Shown one piece after another: positions 1-8,655 of a stretch of 64,000 bases of DNA. Positions within the stretch are counted from its first letter, which is position 1; each line of letters starts with the position of its first letter. The notes beneath the pieces are model-generated. The model saw only the letters and a list, made by a program, of their open reading frames with translations, ran no database searches and was not told the origin of the DNA. The translations under genes were made by a program, and so were the position numbers. This stretch comes from Allobosea sp. (lineage in GTDB: Bacteria; Pseudomonadota; Alphaproteobacteria; Rhizobiales; Beijerinckiaceae). The stretch lies in the NCBI GenBank assembly GCA_024231975.1, contig JAAEQB010000108.1, positions 186,001-250,000 of the forward strand. The letters run 5' to 3'.

Positions 1-214
1 TCACCCGGGCCGCGGCATTCTTGGCGAAATCCGACATCAGCTGGATCTGCCGGGTGAAGGACAGCATGTCGGGCGCGAGCCGGCTCGAGAGCAGCACCTC
101 CACCTGGATTTTGCGCTGGGAAGCTTCGGCCGTGGCCTTGTCGAGGATGGCGTCGAGCGCCTTCAGGGTCTGGATGAAACCGGGGAAGACGGCGTCATAG
201 GCGGAAAGCGGCAT
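1..214 (-). CDS. DUF1993 family protein, N-terminal fragment
   Basis: The reverse strand reads an open frame from ATG at 214 to the window edge, giving 71 residues that begin MPLSAYDAVFPGFIQTLKAL and continue with a helix containing SSRLAPDMLSFTRQIQ. This resembles the start of DUF1993 proteins, small helical DinB-like fold proteins of about 170 residues with no assigned reaction. The rest of the gene lies outside the window. It follows efp on the same strand but a rho-independent terminator at 231-255 separates them, so it probably has its own promoter. The family assignment is from memory of the N-terminal pattern. Confidence 0.75.
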   Translation of the reverse strand, partial: MPLSAYDAVFPGFIQTLKALDAILDKATAEASQRKIQVEVLLSSRLAPDMLSFTRQIQLMSDFAKNAAARV

Positions 215-230
215 CGGAAACCTCACCAAC

Positions 231-255
231 GAAAACGGGCCCGGAAAAGGGCCCG
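231..255 (-). terminator. Rho-independent terminator after efp
   Basis: CGGGCCC (236-242) and GGGCCCG (249-255) form a perfect 7-bp stem with a 6-nt loop. Read on the minus strand, the stem is followed directly by TTTTC. It lies 50 bases past the efp stop and just before the DUF1993 start. Confidence 0.85.
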
Positions 256-305
256 CTGTCATCATCGATATAAGGCTTCGCCGCCGCTGTCAGCGGCAGA
301 AGGCG

Positions 306-875
306 TCAGTCCTTGGCGCGCTCGACATAGGAGCCGTCGGCGGTCATCACCACGATGCGGGTGCCGACGCCGACATGCGGCGGCACGGCGCTGCGCACGC
401 CGTTGGAGAGGATCGCCGGCTTGTAGGAGGAGGAGGCGGTCTGGCCCTTGGTCACCGGCTCGGTCTCGGCGACTTCGAGGGTGACGCGCTGCGGCAGTTC
501 GATCGCGACGGCGCGGTCGTCGAAGACCGAGAGCGTGACCTTCATGCCTTCCTGGAGATAGGGCGCCATGTCGCCGACCACGTCGCCATCGACCGGGAGC
601 TGGTCGTAGGTCTCGGGGTTCATGAACACGTACTGCGCGCCGTCCTGGTAGAGATAGGTGAAGTCGCGATCCTCGACATAGGCGCGCTCGACCTGCTCGG
701 TCGTCTTGTAGCGCTGCGTGACCTTCACGCCGTCGGCGATGCGGCGCATGTCGATCTGCGTCGTCGGCGTGCCCTTGCCCGGGAAGAAGCTCTCGGCCGA
801 GAGCACGGAGCAGAGATGCCCGTCGACTTCGAGGACGTTGCCCTTGCGGACGGAAGAGGCGATGACCTTGACCAC
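306..875 (-). CDS. efp: Elongation factor P
   Basis: Translation factor that binds between the P and E sites and relieves ribosome stalling at proline runs. The 189 residues match the usual length. The N-terminal KOW-like domain carries the loop PGKG, with Lys34 at exactly the position beta-lysylated in E. coli EF-P. The OB domains follow, with YVFMNPETYDQ and the C-terminal signature region containing YKPAILSNGVR. It is divergent from epmA, whose product modifies Lys34, with a shared intergenic region at 876-1009. The start ATG at 875 gives MVKVIASSVRKGN. A terminator follows at 231-255. The assignment is secure. Confidence 0.98.
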   Translation of the reverse strand: MVKVIASSVRKGNVLEVDGHLCSVLSAESFFPGKGTPTTQIDMRRIADGVKVTQRYKTTEQVERAYVEDRDFTYLYQDGAQYVFMNPETYDQLPVDGDVVGDMAPYLQEGMKVTLSVFDDRAVAIELPQRVTLEVAETEPVTKGQTASSSYKPAILSNGVRSAVPPHVGVGTRIVVMTADGSYVERAKD

Positions 876-1009
876 GTGACTATTTCCTTGGCTGGCGCGG
901 GCGCTGTCCGCGCGCTATGCAAAATCCTGTGCCGCGCCACTACCGCATTCGGGGCGCAAACGGAAGCGCGCAGGCCGCTTTTGAAAGGCTTTCAGCGCAG
1001 CGAGGTTCC

Positions 1010-2074
1010 ATGAGCGAGACGCTCCCGCCCTTCTGGCGGCCGGACATCCATGCCGATCGGCGCCCGGCGCTGCTCGCACGCGGGCGGATCAAGGCGGCGC
1101 TGCGGCGCTGGTTCGAGGCGCGCGACTTCATCGAGGTCGAGGCCGCGGTCCTGCAGCTCTCGCCGGGCAACGAGACGCATCTGCACGGCTTTGCCACCAC
1201 GCTGATCGACGATGCCGGCGCCAGCCATCCCTATTATCTGCACACCTCGCCGGAATTCGCCGCCAAGAAGCTGCTGGCGGCCGGCGAGCCGCGCCTGTTC
1301 GATTTTGCCCGCGTCTTCCGCAATCGCGAGCGCACGGCGCTGCACCATCCCGAATTCACCATGCTCGAATGGTATCGCGCAGGGGAGGATTACGAGGCGC
1401 TGATGCGGGACTGTGCCAATCTGCTGGCCGAGGCTGCCCGCGCCGCCGGCTCGACGGTCTTGCGCTGGCGCGGCAGCGAGGTCGATCCCTTTGCCGAGCC
1501 CGAGCGCGTGACCTTGCACGAGGCCTTCGCCCGCCATGCCGGCATCGACCTGATGGCGACGATCGCAGGAGACGGCGCAGTCGATCGCGCTGCGCTGGCC
1601 GCGCAGGCGCAGGCTGCCGGCATTTGCCTCGCGGAGGACGACAGCTGGTCCGACATCTTCAGCCGTATCCTCTCTGAAAAAGTCGAGCCGCAGCTCGGCC
1701 GCGGCCGCGCCACCATCCTGTGCGAGTACCCGATCTCGGAGGCGGCGCTGGCCCGACCTAAGCCAGGCGATCCGCGCGTCGCCGAGCGTTTCGAGCTCTA
1801 TGCCTGCGGCGTCGAGCTCGCCAACGCCTTCGGCGAACTGACCGACCCGGCCGAGCAGCGCCGGCGTTTCGAGACCGACATGGACGAGAAGCAGCGCATC
1901 TATGGCGAGCGCTATCCGGTCGACGAGGACTTTCTCGCCGCGCTCTCAGCGATGCCCCAGGCGTCCGGCATCGCGCTCGGCTTCGATCGCCTCGTCATGC
2001 TCGCCACCAGCGCACGCCGGATCGAGGATGTGCTCTGGACGCCGGTCGCGGAACCGGGCAGGGGAGGGCGATGA
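1010..2074 (+). CDS. epmA: EF-P lysine lysyltransferase EpmA (GenX/PoxA)
   Basis: Class II lysyl-tRNA synthetase paralogue that attaches (R)-beta-lysine to EF-P Lys34. At 354 residues it has the catalytic domain only and lacks the tRNA anticodon-binding domain of LysRS. Visible class II features are VFRNRERTALHHPEFTMLEW (motif 2) and the C-terminal GIALGFDRLVML (motif 3). The start is taken at ATG 1010, preceded by a GAGG at about 1001-1005; the frame stays open upstream to 917, but that would overlap the promoter region shared with efp. The stop overlaps the epmB start as ATGA, so the two are translationally coupled. Confidence 0.95.
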   Translation: MSETLPPFWRPDIHADRRPALLARGRIKAALRRWFEARDFIEVEAAVLQLSPGNETHLHGFATTLIDDAGASHPYYLHTSPEFAAKKLLAAGEPRLFDFARVFRNRERTALHHPEFTMLEWYRAGEDYEALMRDCANLLAEAARAAGSTVLRWRGSEVDPFAEPERVTLHEAFARHAGIDLMATIAGDGAVDRAALAAQAQAAGICLAEDDSWSDIFSRILSEKVEPQLGRGRATILCEYPISEAALARPKPGDPRVAERFELYACGVELANAFGELTDPAEQRRRFETDMDEKQRIYGERYPVDEDFLAALSAMPQASGIALGFDRLVMLATSARRIEDVLWTPVAEPGRGGR

Positions 2075-3135
2075 CGATCCACCAGCCGCCCGGCCAGCCG
2101 CTGAAGACGGTCGACGCCCTCGTCGAACGTGGCCTCGTCGCGCCTGAACGGCGGGAGGCGCTGGCCGAGGTGGCGAAGCGCTATGCCGTCTCGGTGACGC
2201 CGGCGGTCGCGGCGCTGATCGATCCCGCAGACGAAGCTGATCCGGTCGCTCGCCAGTTCATCCCCGCTGCGGCTGAGTTGACGACCCTGCCGGAGGAACT
2301 CGCCGATCCGATCGGCGACGAGGCGCATTCGCCGGTCGAGGGCGTGGTGCATCGCTATCCGGACCGGGCCTTGCTCAAGCTGGTCCATGCCTGCCCGGTC
2401 TATTGCCGCTTCTGCTTCCGCCGCGAGATGGTCGGCCCCGGCGGCGATGCGCTGACCGGCGACAAGCTCGAGGCCGCGCTCGCCTATCTCGCCTCCCATC
2501 CGGAAATCTGGGAGGTGATCATGACCGGCGGCGACCCGCTGATACTCTCAGGCAGGCGGGTGCGCGAGGTCGCGAAGCGTCTTGCCGCGATCCCTCACAT
2601 CAAGGTGGCGCGCTGGCATACGCGCGTGCCGATGGTCCAGCCCGAGCGCATCACCGAGGATTATGCCCGCGCGCTGCGCATCCCCGGCAAGGCGAGCTAC
2701 ATCGCCGTCCACGCCAATCATCCGCGCGAGTTCACCGCGGACTCGCAGGCTGCGCTGGCGCGCGTCGCCGATGCCGGCCATGTCCTGGTCAGCCAGAGCG
2801 TGCTGCTCAAGGGCGTCAACGCCGATGTCGCGACCTTGTCGGCGCTGATGCGCGCCTTCGTCGAGAACCGGGTCAAGCCGTATTACTTGCATCATCCCGA
2901 CCTCGCGCCGGGAACCTCGCAGTTCCGGCTCTCGCTGGCGGAAGGGCAGGCTCTCGTCAAAAGCCTGCGCGGCAACCTTTCCGGCCTGTGCCAGCCGACC
3001 TATATCCTCGACATCCCAGGCGGGGCCGGCAAGATTCCGGTCGGACCCGCCTTCCTTTCGGGCTGCGAGACGCCCGGCGCGCAAGGCTTCGCGGAGGATC
3101 GCCATGGCGAGCTCCACGCCTATCCGCCGGTCTGA
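2071..3135 (+). CDS. epmB: EF-P beta-lysylation protein EpmB (lysine 2,3-aminomutase family)
   Basis: Radical SAM, PLP-dependent enzyme that converts L-lysine to (R)-beta-lysine for EF-P modification. The 354 residues include the cluster-binding CxxxCxxC motif (Cys108, Cys112, Cys115 in ACPVYCRFC), the glycine-rich MTGGDPL loop near 151-157, and a C-terminal GAGKIPVG in which Lys321 is the likely PLP lysine. It starts inside the epmA stop codon (ATGA) and completes the efp-epmA-epmB set. The hydroxylase EpmC, which acts last in E. coli, is not seen nearby; it is often missing outside Gammaproteobacteria. Confidence 0.94.
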   Translation: MTIHQPPGQPLKTVDALVERGLVAPERREALAEVAKRYAVSVTPAVAALIDPADEADPVARQFIPAAAELTTLPEELADPIGDEAHSPVEGVVHRYPDRALLKLVHACPVYCRFCFRREMVGPGGDALTGDKLEAALAYLASHPEIWEVIMTGGDPLILSGRRVREVAKRLAAIPHIKVARWHTRVPMVQPERITEDYARALRIPGKASYIAVHANHPREFTADSQAALARVADAGHVLVSQSVLLKGVNADVATLSALMRAFVENRVKPYYLHHPDLAPGTSQFRLSLAEGQALVKSLRGNLSGLCQPTYILDIPGGAGKIPVGPAFLSGCETPGAQGFAEDRHGELHAYPPV

Positions 3136-3174
3136 CGTTGCCCCGCCGCGGCGTTCCGCGAAGGATTGAAGGCC

Positions 3175-3855
3175 ATGCTGACCCCCTCCGCGCCCGACAA
3201 GCTGCCGCTTGCGATCGTCTCCGATATCGCCTGCCCCTGGTGCTTCATCGGCAAGACCCGGCTCGAAACGGCGCTCGCCAACCACAATCTCACCGAGCGC
3301 GTCGCCATCACCTGGCTGCCCTATGAGCTCAATCCGGAGATGCCGGCTGCTGGCATGGACCGCACCGCCTATCTCGACGGCAAGTTCGGCCCGGGCAAGC
3401 GCCGCGAGATAGAACTGCGCCTCTCGGAGGCGGCGCTGGAGAGCGGCGTCACCTTCAACTGGGCGAAGGTCACCAAGAGCGTCAACACCCGCATGGCGCA
3501 TATGCTGGTTGCCGCCGCCGCGACCGTGCAGCGCGGCGGCGAGATGACCGCGGCCCTGTTCAAGGCCTACTGGCAGGATGGGCGCGATATCGGCGACCTC
3601 GAGACGCTGGTCGCGATCGCCGTCGAGCAGGGTTTCGATGAGCAAGCGGCGCGCGACGAGCTCGCCAATGACGAGTTGCGCGAGACGATCATCGGGCTGG
3701 AGGCGCATGCCCAGAAGGTCGGCGTCACCGGCGTGCCCTTCTTCATCGTCGACGGCAAGCTCGCGGTGTCCGGCGCCCAGCCGCCGGAGGTCTGGACCCA
3801 GGTCTTCGCGCAGGTGCTGGCGGGCCGGCAACAGGATGACGACGAGGATCGCTGA
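3175..3855 (+). CDS. DsbA family oxidoreductase (FrnE-like)
   Basis: Cytosolic thioredoxin-fold protein of the DsbA/FrnE/2-hydroxychromene-2-carboxylate isomerase group. The CPWC active site (Cys20 and Cys23) sits in the expected first strand-helix junction in SDIACPWCFIGK. The cis-proline loop is GVTGVPFFIVDGK near residue 181, followed by a C-terminal SGAQPPEVW. There is no signal peptide, so it acts in the cytoplasm. ATG 3175 is preceded by AAGGATTGAAGG; a TTG at 3166 in frame is a weaker alternative. It follows epmB by 39 bases and could be co-transcribed. The substrate is unknown; FrnE homologues are linked to oxidative stress. Confidence 0.85.
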   Translation: MLTPSAPDKLPLAIVSDIACPWCFIGKTRLETALANHNLTERVAITWLPYELNPEMPAAGMDRTAYLDGKFGPGKRREIELRLSEAALESGVTFNWAKVTKSVNTRMAHMLVAAAATVQRGGEMTAALFKAYWQDGRDIGDLETLVAIAVEQGFDEQAARDELANDELRETIIGLEAHAQKVGVTGVPFFIVDGKLAVSGAQPPEVWTQVFAQVLAGRQQDDDEDR

Positions 3856-3947
3856 ACTCGCCTGGAGCGCTGCCTTTACGGTGAAGCGCTTGCCTTCCTG
3901 ATCGAATCGTGCGCCATCCCGCGCCGGACAGCGAGGAGGGCAGGGCG

Positions 3948-4655
3948 ATGACGCAGAAGATCAACGATCTCCGGGACCGCATGATCGTCGCGCTCGACGT
4001 GCCGACGGTCTGGGACGCCTACCGCATCGTCTCGACGCTTGGCGACGGCGCGAGCTTCTACAAGATCGGCTACCGGCTCGCCTTCGCCGGTGGGCTCGAT
4101 CTCGCCCGTCAGCTCGTGACCGAGGGCAAGAAGGTCTTCCTTGATCTCAAGCTGCACGACATCGGCAACACCGTCACCGAGGGCGTGGAATCGCTGACCA
4201 AGCTCGGCGTCACCTTCCTCACCGTGCATGCCTATCCGCAGACCATGCGCGGCGCGGTCGAGGGCCGCGGCGAGGCGGCGCTGAAGTTGCTCGCCGTCAC
4301 CGCTTTGACCTCCTATGACGATGGCGACCTCAAGGATGCCGGCTACGGCCTCGCCGTGCGCGACCTCGTGCGCCTGCGTGCCCAGCAGGCTCGCAGCGCC
4401 GGCGTCGACGGCATCGTCTGCTCCGCCGCCGAGACCGAGCTGGTGCGCGATGTCATTGGCCCGGACATGGTGATCGTCACCCCCGGCATCCGCCCGGCCG
4501 GCAGCGCCGCCGGCGACCAGAAGCGCACGCTGACCCCGGCCGAGGCGATCCGCGCCGGCGCCGATCACCTCGTCGTCGGGCGTCCCATCATCCGCGCGGC
4601 AGACCCGCGTGCAGCGGCGGCTGCGGTCATGGACGAGATCGCGGGCGCCGCTTAG
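3948..4655 (+). CDS. pyrF: Orotidine 5'-phosphate decarboxylase
   Basis: Last step of UMP synthesis: decarboxylates OMP. The 235-residue TIM barrel shows MIVALDVP at the start, the catalytic D-K-D run in FLDLKLHDIGNTV, VTPGIRPAG before the phosphate loop, and GADHLVVGRPI at the end. The start ATG 3948 has GAGGAGGG just upstream; an in-frame GTG further upstream would add residues that do not belong to the family. It stands between the DsbA-like gene and the DUF1330 pair, all on the plus strand. The assignment is secure. Confidence 0.97.
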   Translation: MTQKINDLRDRMIVALDVPTVWDAYRIVSTLGDGASFYKIGYRLAFAGGLDLARQLVTEGKKVFLDLKLHDIGNTVTEGVESLTKLGVTFLTVHAYPQTMRGAVEGRGEAALKLLAVTALTSYDDGDLKDAGYGLAVRDLVRLRAQQARSAGVDGIVCSAAETELVRDVIGPDMVIVTPGIRPAGSAAGDQKRTLTPAEAIRAGADHLVVGRPIIRAADPRAAAAAVMDEIAGAA

Positions 4656-4691
4656 TCTTCCCGCCGACTCAACCGGATACGGAAGCGGCAA

Positions 4692-4979
4692 ATGCCCAAG
4701 GGATATGTGATCGGTCGCGCCAAGGTGACCAATGCGACGCAATGGGCGGTCTATGCCGCGAAGGCCTCCGAGGTGATCAGGCAATATGGCGGCACGCCTC
4801 TGGTGCGCGGTGGCCAGATGTCGGTCGGCGAAGGCGAGGGCCGGGCTCGCAACGTCGTCCTCGAATTCCCCGATTACGCGGCAGCCAAGGCCTATCTGTT
4901 CTCGGCCGAGTACGCCGAGGCGCGCAAGCTGCGCGAAGGCGCCGGCGAGATCGACCTGATCGCGGTCGAGGGGGCGTGA
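4692..4979 (+). CDS. DUF1330 domain protein, first tandem copy
   Basis: A 95-residue protein of the DUF1330 family, small ferredoxin-like (dimeric alpha-beta barrel) proteins with no proven reaction. The family pattern is clear: KGYVIGRAKVTN at the start, then a GGTPLVRGG turn, NVVLEFPDYAAAKAYL and a YAEARKLR helix near the end. It lies 36 bases after pyrF and its stop is separated by 2 bases from the start of the second copy, so the two are surely co-translated. The two copies differ at many positions, which argues for an old duplication and perhaps a heteromer. Confidence 0.85.
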   Translation: MPKGYVIGRAKVTNATQWAVYAAKASEVIRQYGGTPLVRGGQMSVGEGEGRARNVVLEFPDYAAAKAYLFSAEYAEARKLREGAGEIDLIAVEGA

Positions 4980-4981
4980 CC

Positions 4982-5290
4982 ATGGCGAAAGGCTATTGGA
5001 TCGCCCGCGTCGACGTACAGAGCGAGTCGGAATACGCCACCTACCGCTCGCTCAACGCCATCGCCTTCGCCAAATATGGTGCCAAGTTCATCGTCCGCGG
5101 CGGCGAGTACAAGCTTGCCCGCGGCGAGGGCCGCAAGCACAACGTCGTCATCGAGTTCAAGGACATCGAGACGGCGCGCGCCTGCTACGACTCGCCGGAA
5201 TACCAGGCGGCCGTGCAGCACCTCGCCAAGGTCGGCCCGGTCGACCTCGTCATCATCGAGGGCTATGAGGGCGCGCAGCCGGGCGATTGA
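4982..5290 (+). CDS. DUF1330 domain protein, second tandem copy
   Basis: Second copy of the DUF1330 pair, 102 residues, beginning MAKGYWIARVDVQ and sharing RGGE, a GEGRKHNVVIEFKD strand and YDSPEYQAAV with the first copy and with the family. ATG 4982 is two bases past the upstream stop. The C-terminus extends a little further (GYEGAQPGD). No catalytic residue can be named for the family. It converges with the Old Yellow Enzyme gene, whose stop is only 7 bases away, and no clear hairpin lies between them. Confidence 0.85.
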   Translation: MAKGYWIARVDVQSESEYATYRSLNAIAFAKYGAKFIVRGGEYKLARGEGRKHNVVIEFKDIETARACYDSPEYQAAVQHLAKVGPVDLVIIEGYEGAQPGD

Positions 5291-5297
5291 GCCTGGC

Positions 5298-6395
5298 TCA
5301 GCTCTCGAACAGCGTCCGGAACCGGCTCGGCTGCGAGCGCAGATACTGCTTCGGCGCCTTGACGCTGGCGCCGAGATGGGCGGCGGCATGCCAGGGCCAG
5401 CGCGGCTCGTAGAGGATGCCGCGCGCCAGCGCGACCATGTCGGCATCGCTGCCGGCGACGACCGCCTCGGCATGCTCGTAATCGGTGATCAGGCCGACGG
5501 CGATGGTTGGCACGCCCGTCGCCGCCTTCACTGCCCGGGCCAGCGGCACTTGGTAGCCCGGGGACAGCGCGATCTTCTGCGCGGCCGAAACGCCACCGCT
5601 GGAGACGTGGATGAAGCTGACGCCGCGCGCCTTCAGCGCCTCGGAGAAGGCGATGGTCTGGCCGATGTCCCAGCCGCCCTCGACCCAGTCGGTCCCGGAG
5701 ACGCGTACGCCGACCGGGATCGCAGCCGGAACCGCCTCGCGCACCGCCTCGAAGATCTCGAGCGGGAAGCGCATCCGGTTCTCCAGCGAGCCGCCATAGG
5801 CATCCTCGCGCTGGTTCGCCAATGGCGACAGGAACTGATGCAGCAGATAGCCATGGGCGCAATGCAGCTCGATTGCCTGCAGGCCGAGCCGCAACGCCCG
5901 GCGCGCCGTCGCGACGAAGGCTTCGCGGATCCGCTTCAGCCCGGCTGAATCGATCGGCAAAGGCGGCCGGTCCTTGGCCTGCATCGGCACTGCGGACGGG
6001 GCGAGCGTCTGCCAGCCGCGATCCTCGAGCGGGCGCTGGCCGCCGCCGGCCCAGGGCGAATAGACCGAGGCCTTGCGGCCGGCATGGCCGAGCTGGATGC
6101 CAACAGGCATGTCGGAATGGCGGCGGACCGCGTCGAGCACACGCCCCAGCGCCGCTTCGTTCGCATCGCTCCACAGGCCGAGATCGTCCGGGCTGATCCG
6201 CCCTTCCGCCTCGACCGCCGTCGCCTCGATGATCAGCAGCCCCGCTCCCGACAAGGCGAGGTTCCCGAGATGGATCAGGTGCCAGTCGGTAGCCGAGCCC
6301 TCGTCGGCCGAATACTGGCACATCGGCGCGATCACGATGCGGTTGGCGAGATGCAGGCCGCCGAGGTCGAAGGGCTGGAAGAGCTGGCTGGGCAT
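5298..6395 (-). CDS. NADPH dehydrogenase, Old Yellow Enzyme (YqjM/NamA type)
   Basis: FMN-dependent ene-reductase that uses NADPH to reduce activated C=C bonds. At 365 residues it has the YqjM-class signature: Cys26 in APMCQYSA, which tunes the flavin in this subclass, QLGHAGRKAS, the AIELHCAHGYLLHQFLSP strand with the substrate-binding His pair, and GGWDIGQTIAF. It is cytoplasmic. The start ATG at 6395 is the first in frame and gives MPSQLFQPFDLGGL. It is followed on the same strand upstream by the AEC carrier gene with a 43-base gap, so the two may form an operon. The natural substrate is unknown. Confidence 0.93.
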   Translation of the reverse strand: MPSQLFQPFDLGGLHLANRIVIAPMCQYSADEGSATDWHLIHLGNLALSGAGLLIIEATAVEAEGRISPDDLGLWSDANEAALGRVLDAVRRHSDMPVGIQLGHAGRKASVYSPWAGGGQRPLEDRGWQTLAPSAVPMQAKDRPPLPIDSAGLKRIREAFVATARRALRLGLQAIELHCAHGYLLHQFLSPLANQREDAYGGSLENRMRFPLEIFEAVREAVPAAIPVGVRVSGTDWVEGGWDIGQTIAFSEALKARGVSFIHVSSGGVSAAQKIALSPGYQVPLARAVKAATGVPTIAVGLITDYEHAEAVVAGSDADMVALARGILYEPRWPWHAAAHLGASVKAPKQYLRSQPSRFRTLFES

Positions 6396-6438
6396 GAACG
6401 TCTCCGGGAAGGCGATTTCGGACGCGGATGATGGCGGT

Positions 6439-7377
6439 TCAGGGCGAGATGAGCCAGATCGCTAGCGGGAAGGTGAGGGCCGCGGCGGCAGTCGAGATCA
6501 CGATCGCCGCCGCGATCGGGCGGCTGCCAGTGTCGAAGCGTTCGGAGATGACGAAGACATTGGCCGCGATCGGCAACGCTGCATAGAGCACGCCGGCCTG
6601 GACCCAGAACGGATCGAGCTTCAGCACCAGCGCCAGCACCACCCAGGTCAGCAGGGGATGGAGGACGAGCTTTCCGACGACCAGCGGCAGCACGCCGCGC
6701 AAAGGCAGCCTGCCTTCACGGCTCCATTGGAAGGCAGCGATGCCGAGTGCGAAGACGCCGACCGGGGCCGCCGAGGCGCCGAGAAAGAGCAGGAAGCGGT
6801 CGACCGGCTCCGGCAACGCGACCCCGCTCAGTGACAGCGCGATGCCGGCCATGATCGAGAGCATGAATGGGTTGACGATCGTACCGCGGACGAGCTTGAG
6901 CGCGATCGCGAGCGGCGAGCCCTTGCCGCGCCCGGCCTCGATCAGCCCGATCGAGAGCGGCACGATCAGGGCGGTGTCGCAGATCAGGCCGATCGCGATC
7001 GGCGCCGCGGCGCTGTCGCCGAGGAAGGCGAGCATCAGCGGGATGCCGAGGAAGGCGAAATTGCCACCGACCAGCGCCTGGCCTCGCGACACGGCGTTGG
7101 TGAAGGGCAGGCCGAGCAGGCGCCGCTGCAGCAAGATGGCGAGGGCGAGCACCCCAACTCCGATCAGCGCCAATGCTGCGAAGAAGACGCCGTTCCACAA
7201 TTCCGCGATCGGCTGGCGCGACATCACCCGCAGCACCATCGCCGGCGTCGCCACCATGAAGGCGAAGGTGTTGAACACCCTGACCGTGTCGGCCGCGAAC
7301 ATGCCGCGCCAGGCGGTGAGGGCGCCGAGCGCGATCACCGCGAAGAAGGGCGTGCTGGTGGCGAGGAATTGCAGCAT
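6439..7377 (-). CDS. AEC family transporter (auxin efflux carrier superfamily)
   Basis: Inner-membrane carrier of 312 residues with the AEC layout: about ten hydrophobic helices in two halves. Visible features include FAVIALGALTAWRG near the N-terminus, the NTFAFMVATPAMVLR segment, GGNFAFLGIPLML in the first half, and AALPIAANVFVISERF near the C-terminus, a hallmark of the family. Bacterial members carry organic acids such as malate or malonate or amino acids; the substrate cannot be read from sequence. It is likely co-transcribed with the downstream Old Yellow Enzyme gene. Confidence 0.88.
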   Translation of the reverse strand: MLQFLATSTPFFAVIALGALTAWRGMFAADTVRVFNTFAFMVATPAMVLRVMSRQPIAELWNGVFFAALALIGVGVLALAILLQRRLLGLPFTNAVSRGQALVGGNFAFLGIPLMLAFLGDSAAAPIAIGLICDTALIVPLSIGLIEAGRGKGSPLAIALKLVRGTIVNPFMLSIMAGIALSLSGVALPEPVDRFLLFLGASAAPVGVFALGIAAFQWSREGRLPLRGVLPLVVGKLVLHPLLTWVVLALVLKLDPFWVQAGVLYAALPIAANVFVISERFDTGSRPIAAAIVISTAAAALTFPLAIWLISP

Positions 7378-7481
7378 GGGCGGACCGATCGCCCGCGTGG
7401 CGGGCCTGTGCGATCGCGCTAGCAGATTTCAGAGGTGCGTGCGGCTGCCACAGACGCATGGGGCCTGCGCTTGGGCGGCGT

Positions 7482-8483
7482 TTAAGGCCGCTCAGCCTCC
7501 GCGGCGGCGGTCTTCGTGCCGCTGCCGCGCCGCGCCTTCAGTACCGGCTCGACGATGAAATGCATGCCGATGAGGCAAAGCCCGCCGACCACGAGCCCGA
7601 ACAGCGCGGAGGCGGCGGCGGTGGTCAGCCATTCCAGCAGACCTGTGAGTGCCGGCCAGGCCTTCCCGACCACGACGGCGACTGCATGGATGGCGTGCTC
7701 GATCCCGGCGAGCCCGTAGCCGGCGAGGCCATGGATGATGATGCCGCCGCCGACCCAGAGCATCGCCGCTGTGCCGACGGCGCTCAGCAGCTTGAGGAAG
7801 GGCGGCATGCCGGTGACGAGGCCGCGCCCCAGCAGCCGGATCGGGAGGATGCGGCTACGCGCCAACGCGACGCCGGCATCGTCCGCCTTCACGATCAGGG
7901 CGACGACGCCATAGACCAGAACGGTCATGCCGAGGCCGACCACGGCAAGCACCAGCGCCTGCATCCAGAAGGACGAGGCGGTGATGGTGGAGAGCGTGAT
8001 CGCCATGATCTCGGCCGAGAGGATGAAATCGGTCTTGATCGCGCCGGCGATCTTCTGGTCCTCGAGCTGCCTGGAGTCGAGAATATCGGTACCGCCTTCG
8101 CCGGCCGCTTCATCGTGATGCGCATGCGGCACGACGAGCTCATAGACCTTCTCGAAGCCCTCGAAGCAGAGATAGGCGCCGCCGATCATCAGCAGCGGGG
8201 TGATCGCCCAGGGCGCGACGAGGCTGAGCACCAGCGCCGCCGGCAGAAGGAAGATGAGCTTGTTCTTCAGCGAGCCGAGCGCGATCTTCCAGATGATCGG
8301 CAGTTCGCGCTCGGCCGCGAAGCCGACGGCGTAGCGCGGCGTCACTGCCGCGTCGTCGATGACGATGCCGGCCGCCTTGGCTCCGGCCTTGGTCGCTTGC
8401 GCCGCGGCATCGTCGAGCGCGGCCGCCGCGACCTTGGCCAAGGCTGCGACGTCGTCGAGAAGGGCGAACAGTCCCGAACTCAT
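7482..8483 (-). CDS. DUF808 family membrane protein (YedI-like)
   Basis: Integral membrane protein of 333 residues in the DUF808/YedI family, whose function is unknown. It opens with MSSGLFALLDDVAALAKVAA and KAAGIVIDDAAVTPRYAVG, both typical of the family, and has several hydrophobic segments, for example around FLLPAALVLSLVAPWAI and GLCLIGMHFIVEPVL. The start is set at ATG 8483 because the family begins at MSSGLxALLDDI; the frame runs on upstream to 8672 but crosses the SOS box and promoter of imuA. It is divergent from imuA. A His/Asp-rich loop (HAHHDEAAGEGG) lies mid-protein. Confidence 0.88.
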   Translation of the reverse strand: MSSGLFALLDDVAALAKVAAAALDDAAAQATKAGAKAAGIVIDDAAVTPRYAVGFAAERELPIIWKIALGSLKNKLIFLLPAALVLSLVAPWAITPLLMIGGAYLCFEGFEKVYELVVPHAHHDEAAGEGGTDILDSRQLEDQKIAGAIKTDFILSAEIMAITLSTITASSFWMQALVLAVVGLGMTVLVYGVVALIVKADDAGVALARSRILPIRLLGRGLVTGMPPFLKLLSAVGTAAMLWVGGGIIIHGLAGYGLAGIEHAIHAVAVVVGKAWPALTGLLEWLTTAAASALFGLVVGGLCLIGMHFIVEPVLKARRGSGTKTAAAEAERP

Positions 8484-8631
8484 GGCGGTCTCCAGGCGAG
8501 GCCGCGGGCTTGCGGCGCGGGGCTGATAAGCGATCCGGTTTGCCCTGATATGACAGCAGCGAGCCGCCCGCAGGCAAGCGGGAGCGGATGCGGACTTGAC
8601 TCCGGCACGTTTTGGAGTCGCTTTATGTATG

Positions 8632-8646
8632 GAACAAAAAGTGAAC
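8632..8646 (+). promoter_or_regulatory. LexA box (SOS operator) of the imuA-imuB-dnaE2 cassette
   Basis: The sequence GAAC-AAAAAGT-GAAC is a perfect match to the alphaproteobacterial LexA operator (GAAC-N7-GAAC, equivalent to GTTC-N7-GTTC on the other strand). It ends 9 bases before the imuA start at 8656 and overlaps the alternative ATG at 8629, which makes the later start more likely. Confidence 0.85.
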
Positions 8647-8655
8647 ATATATCTC

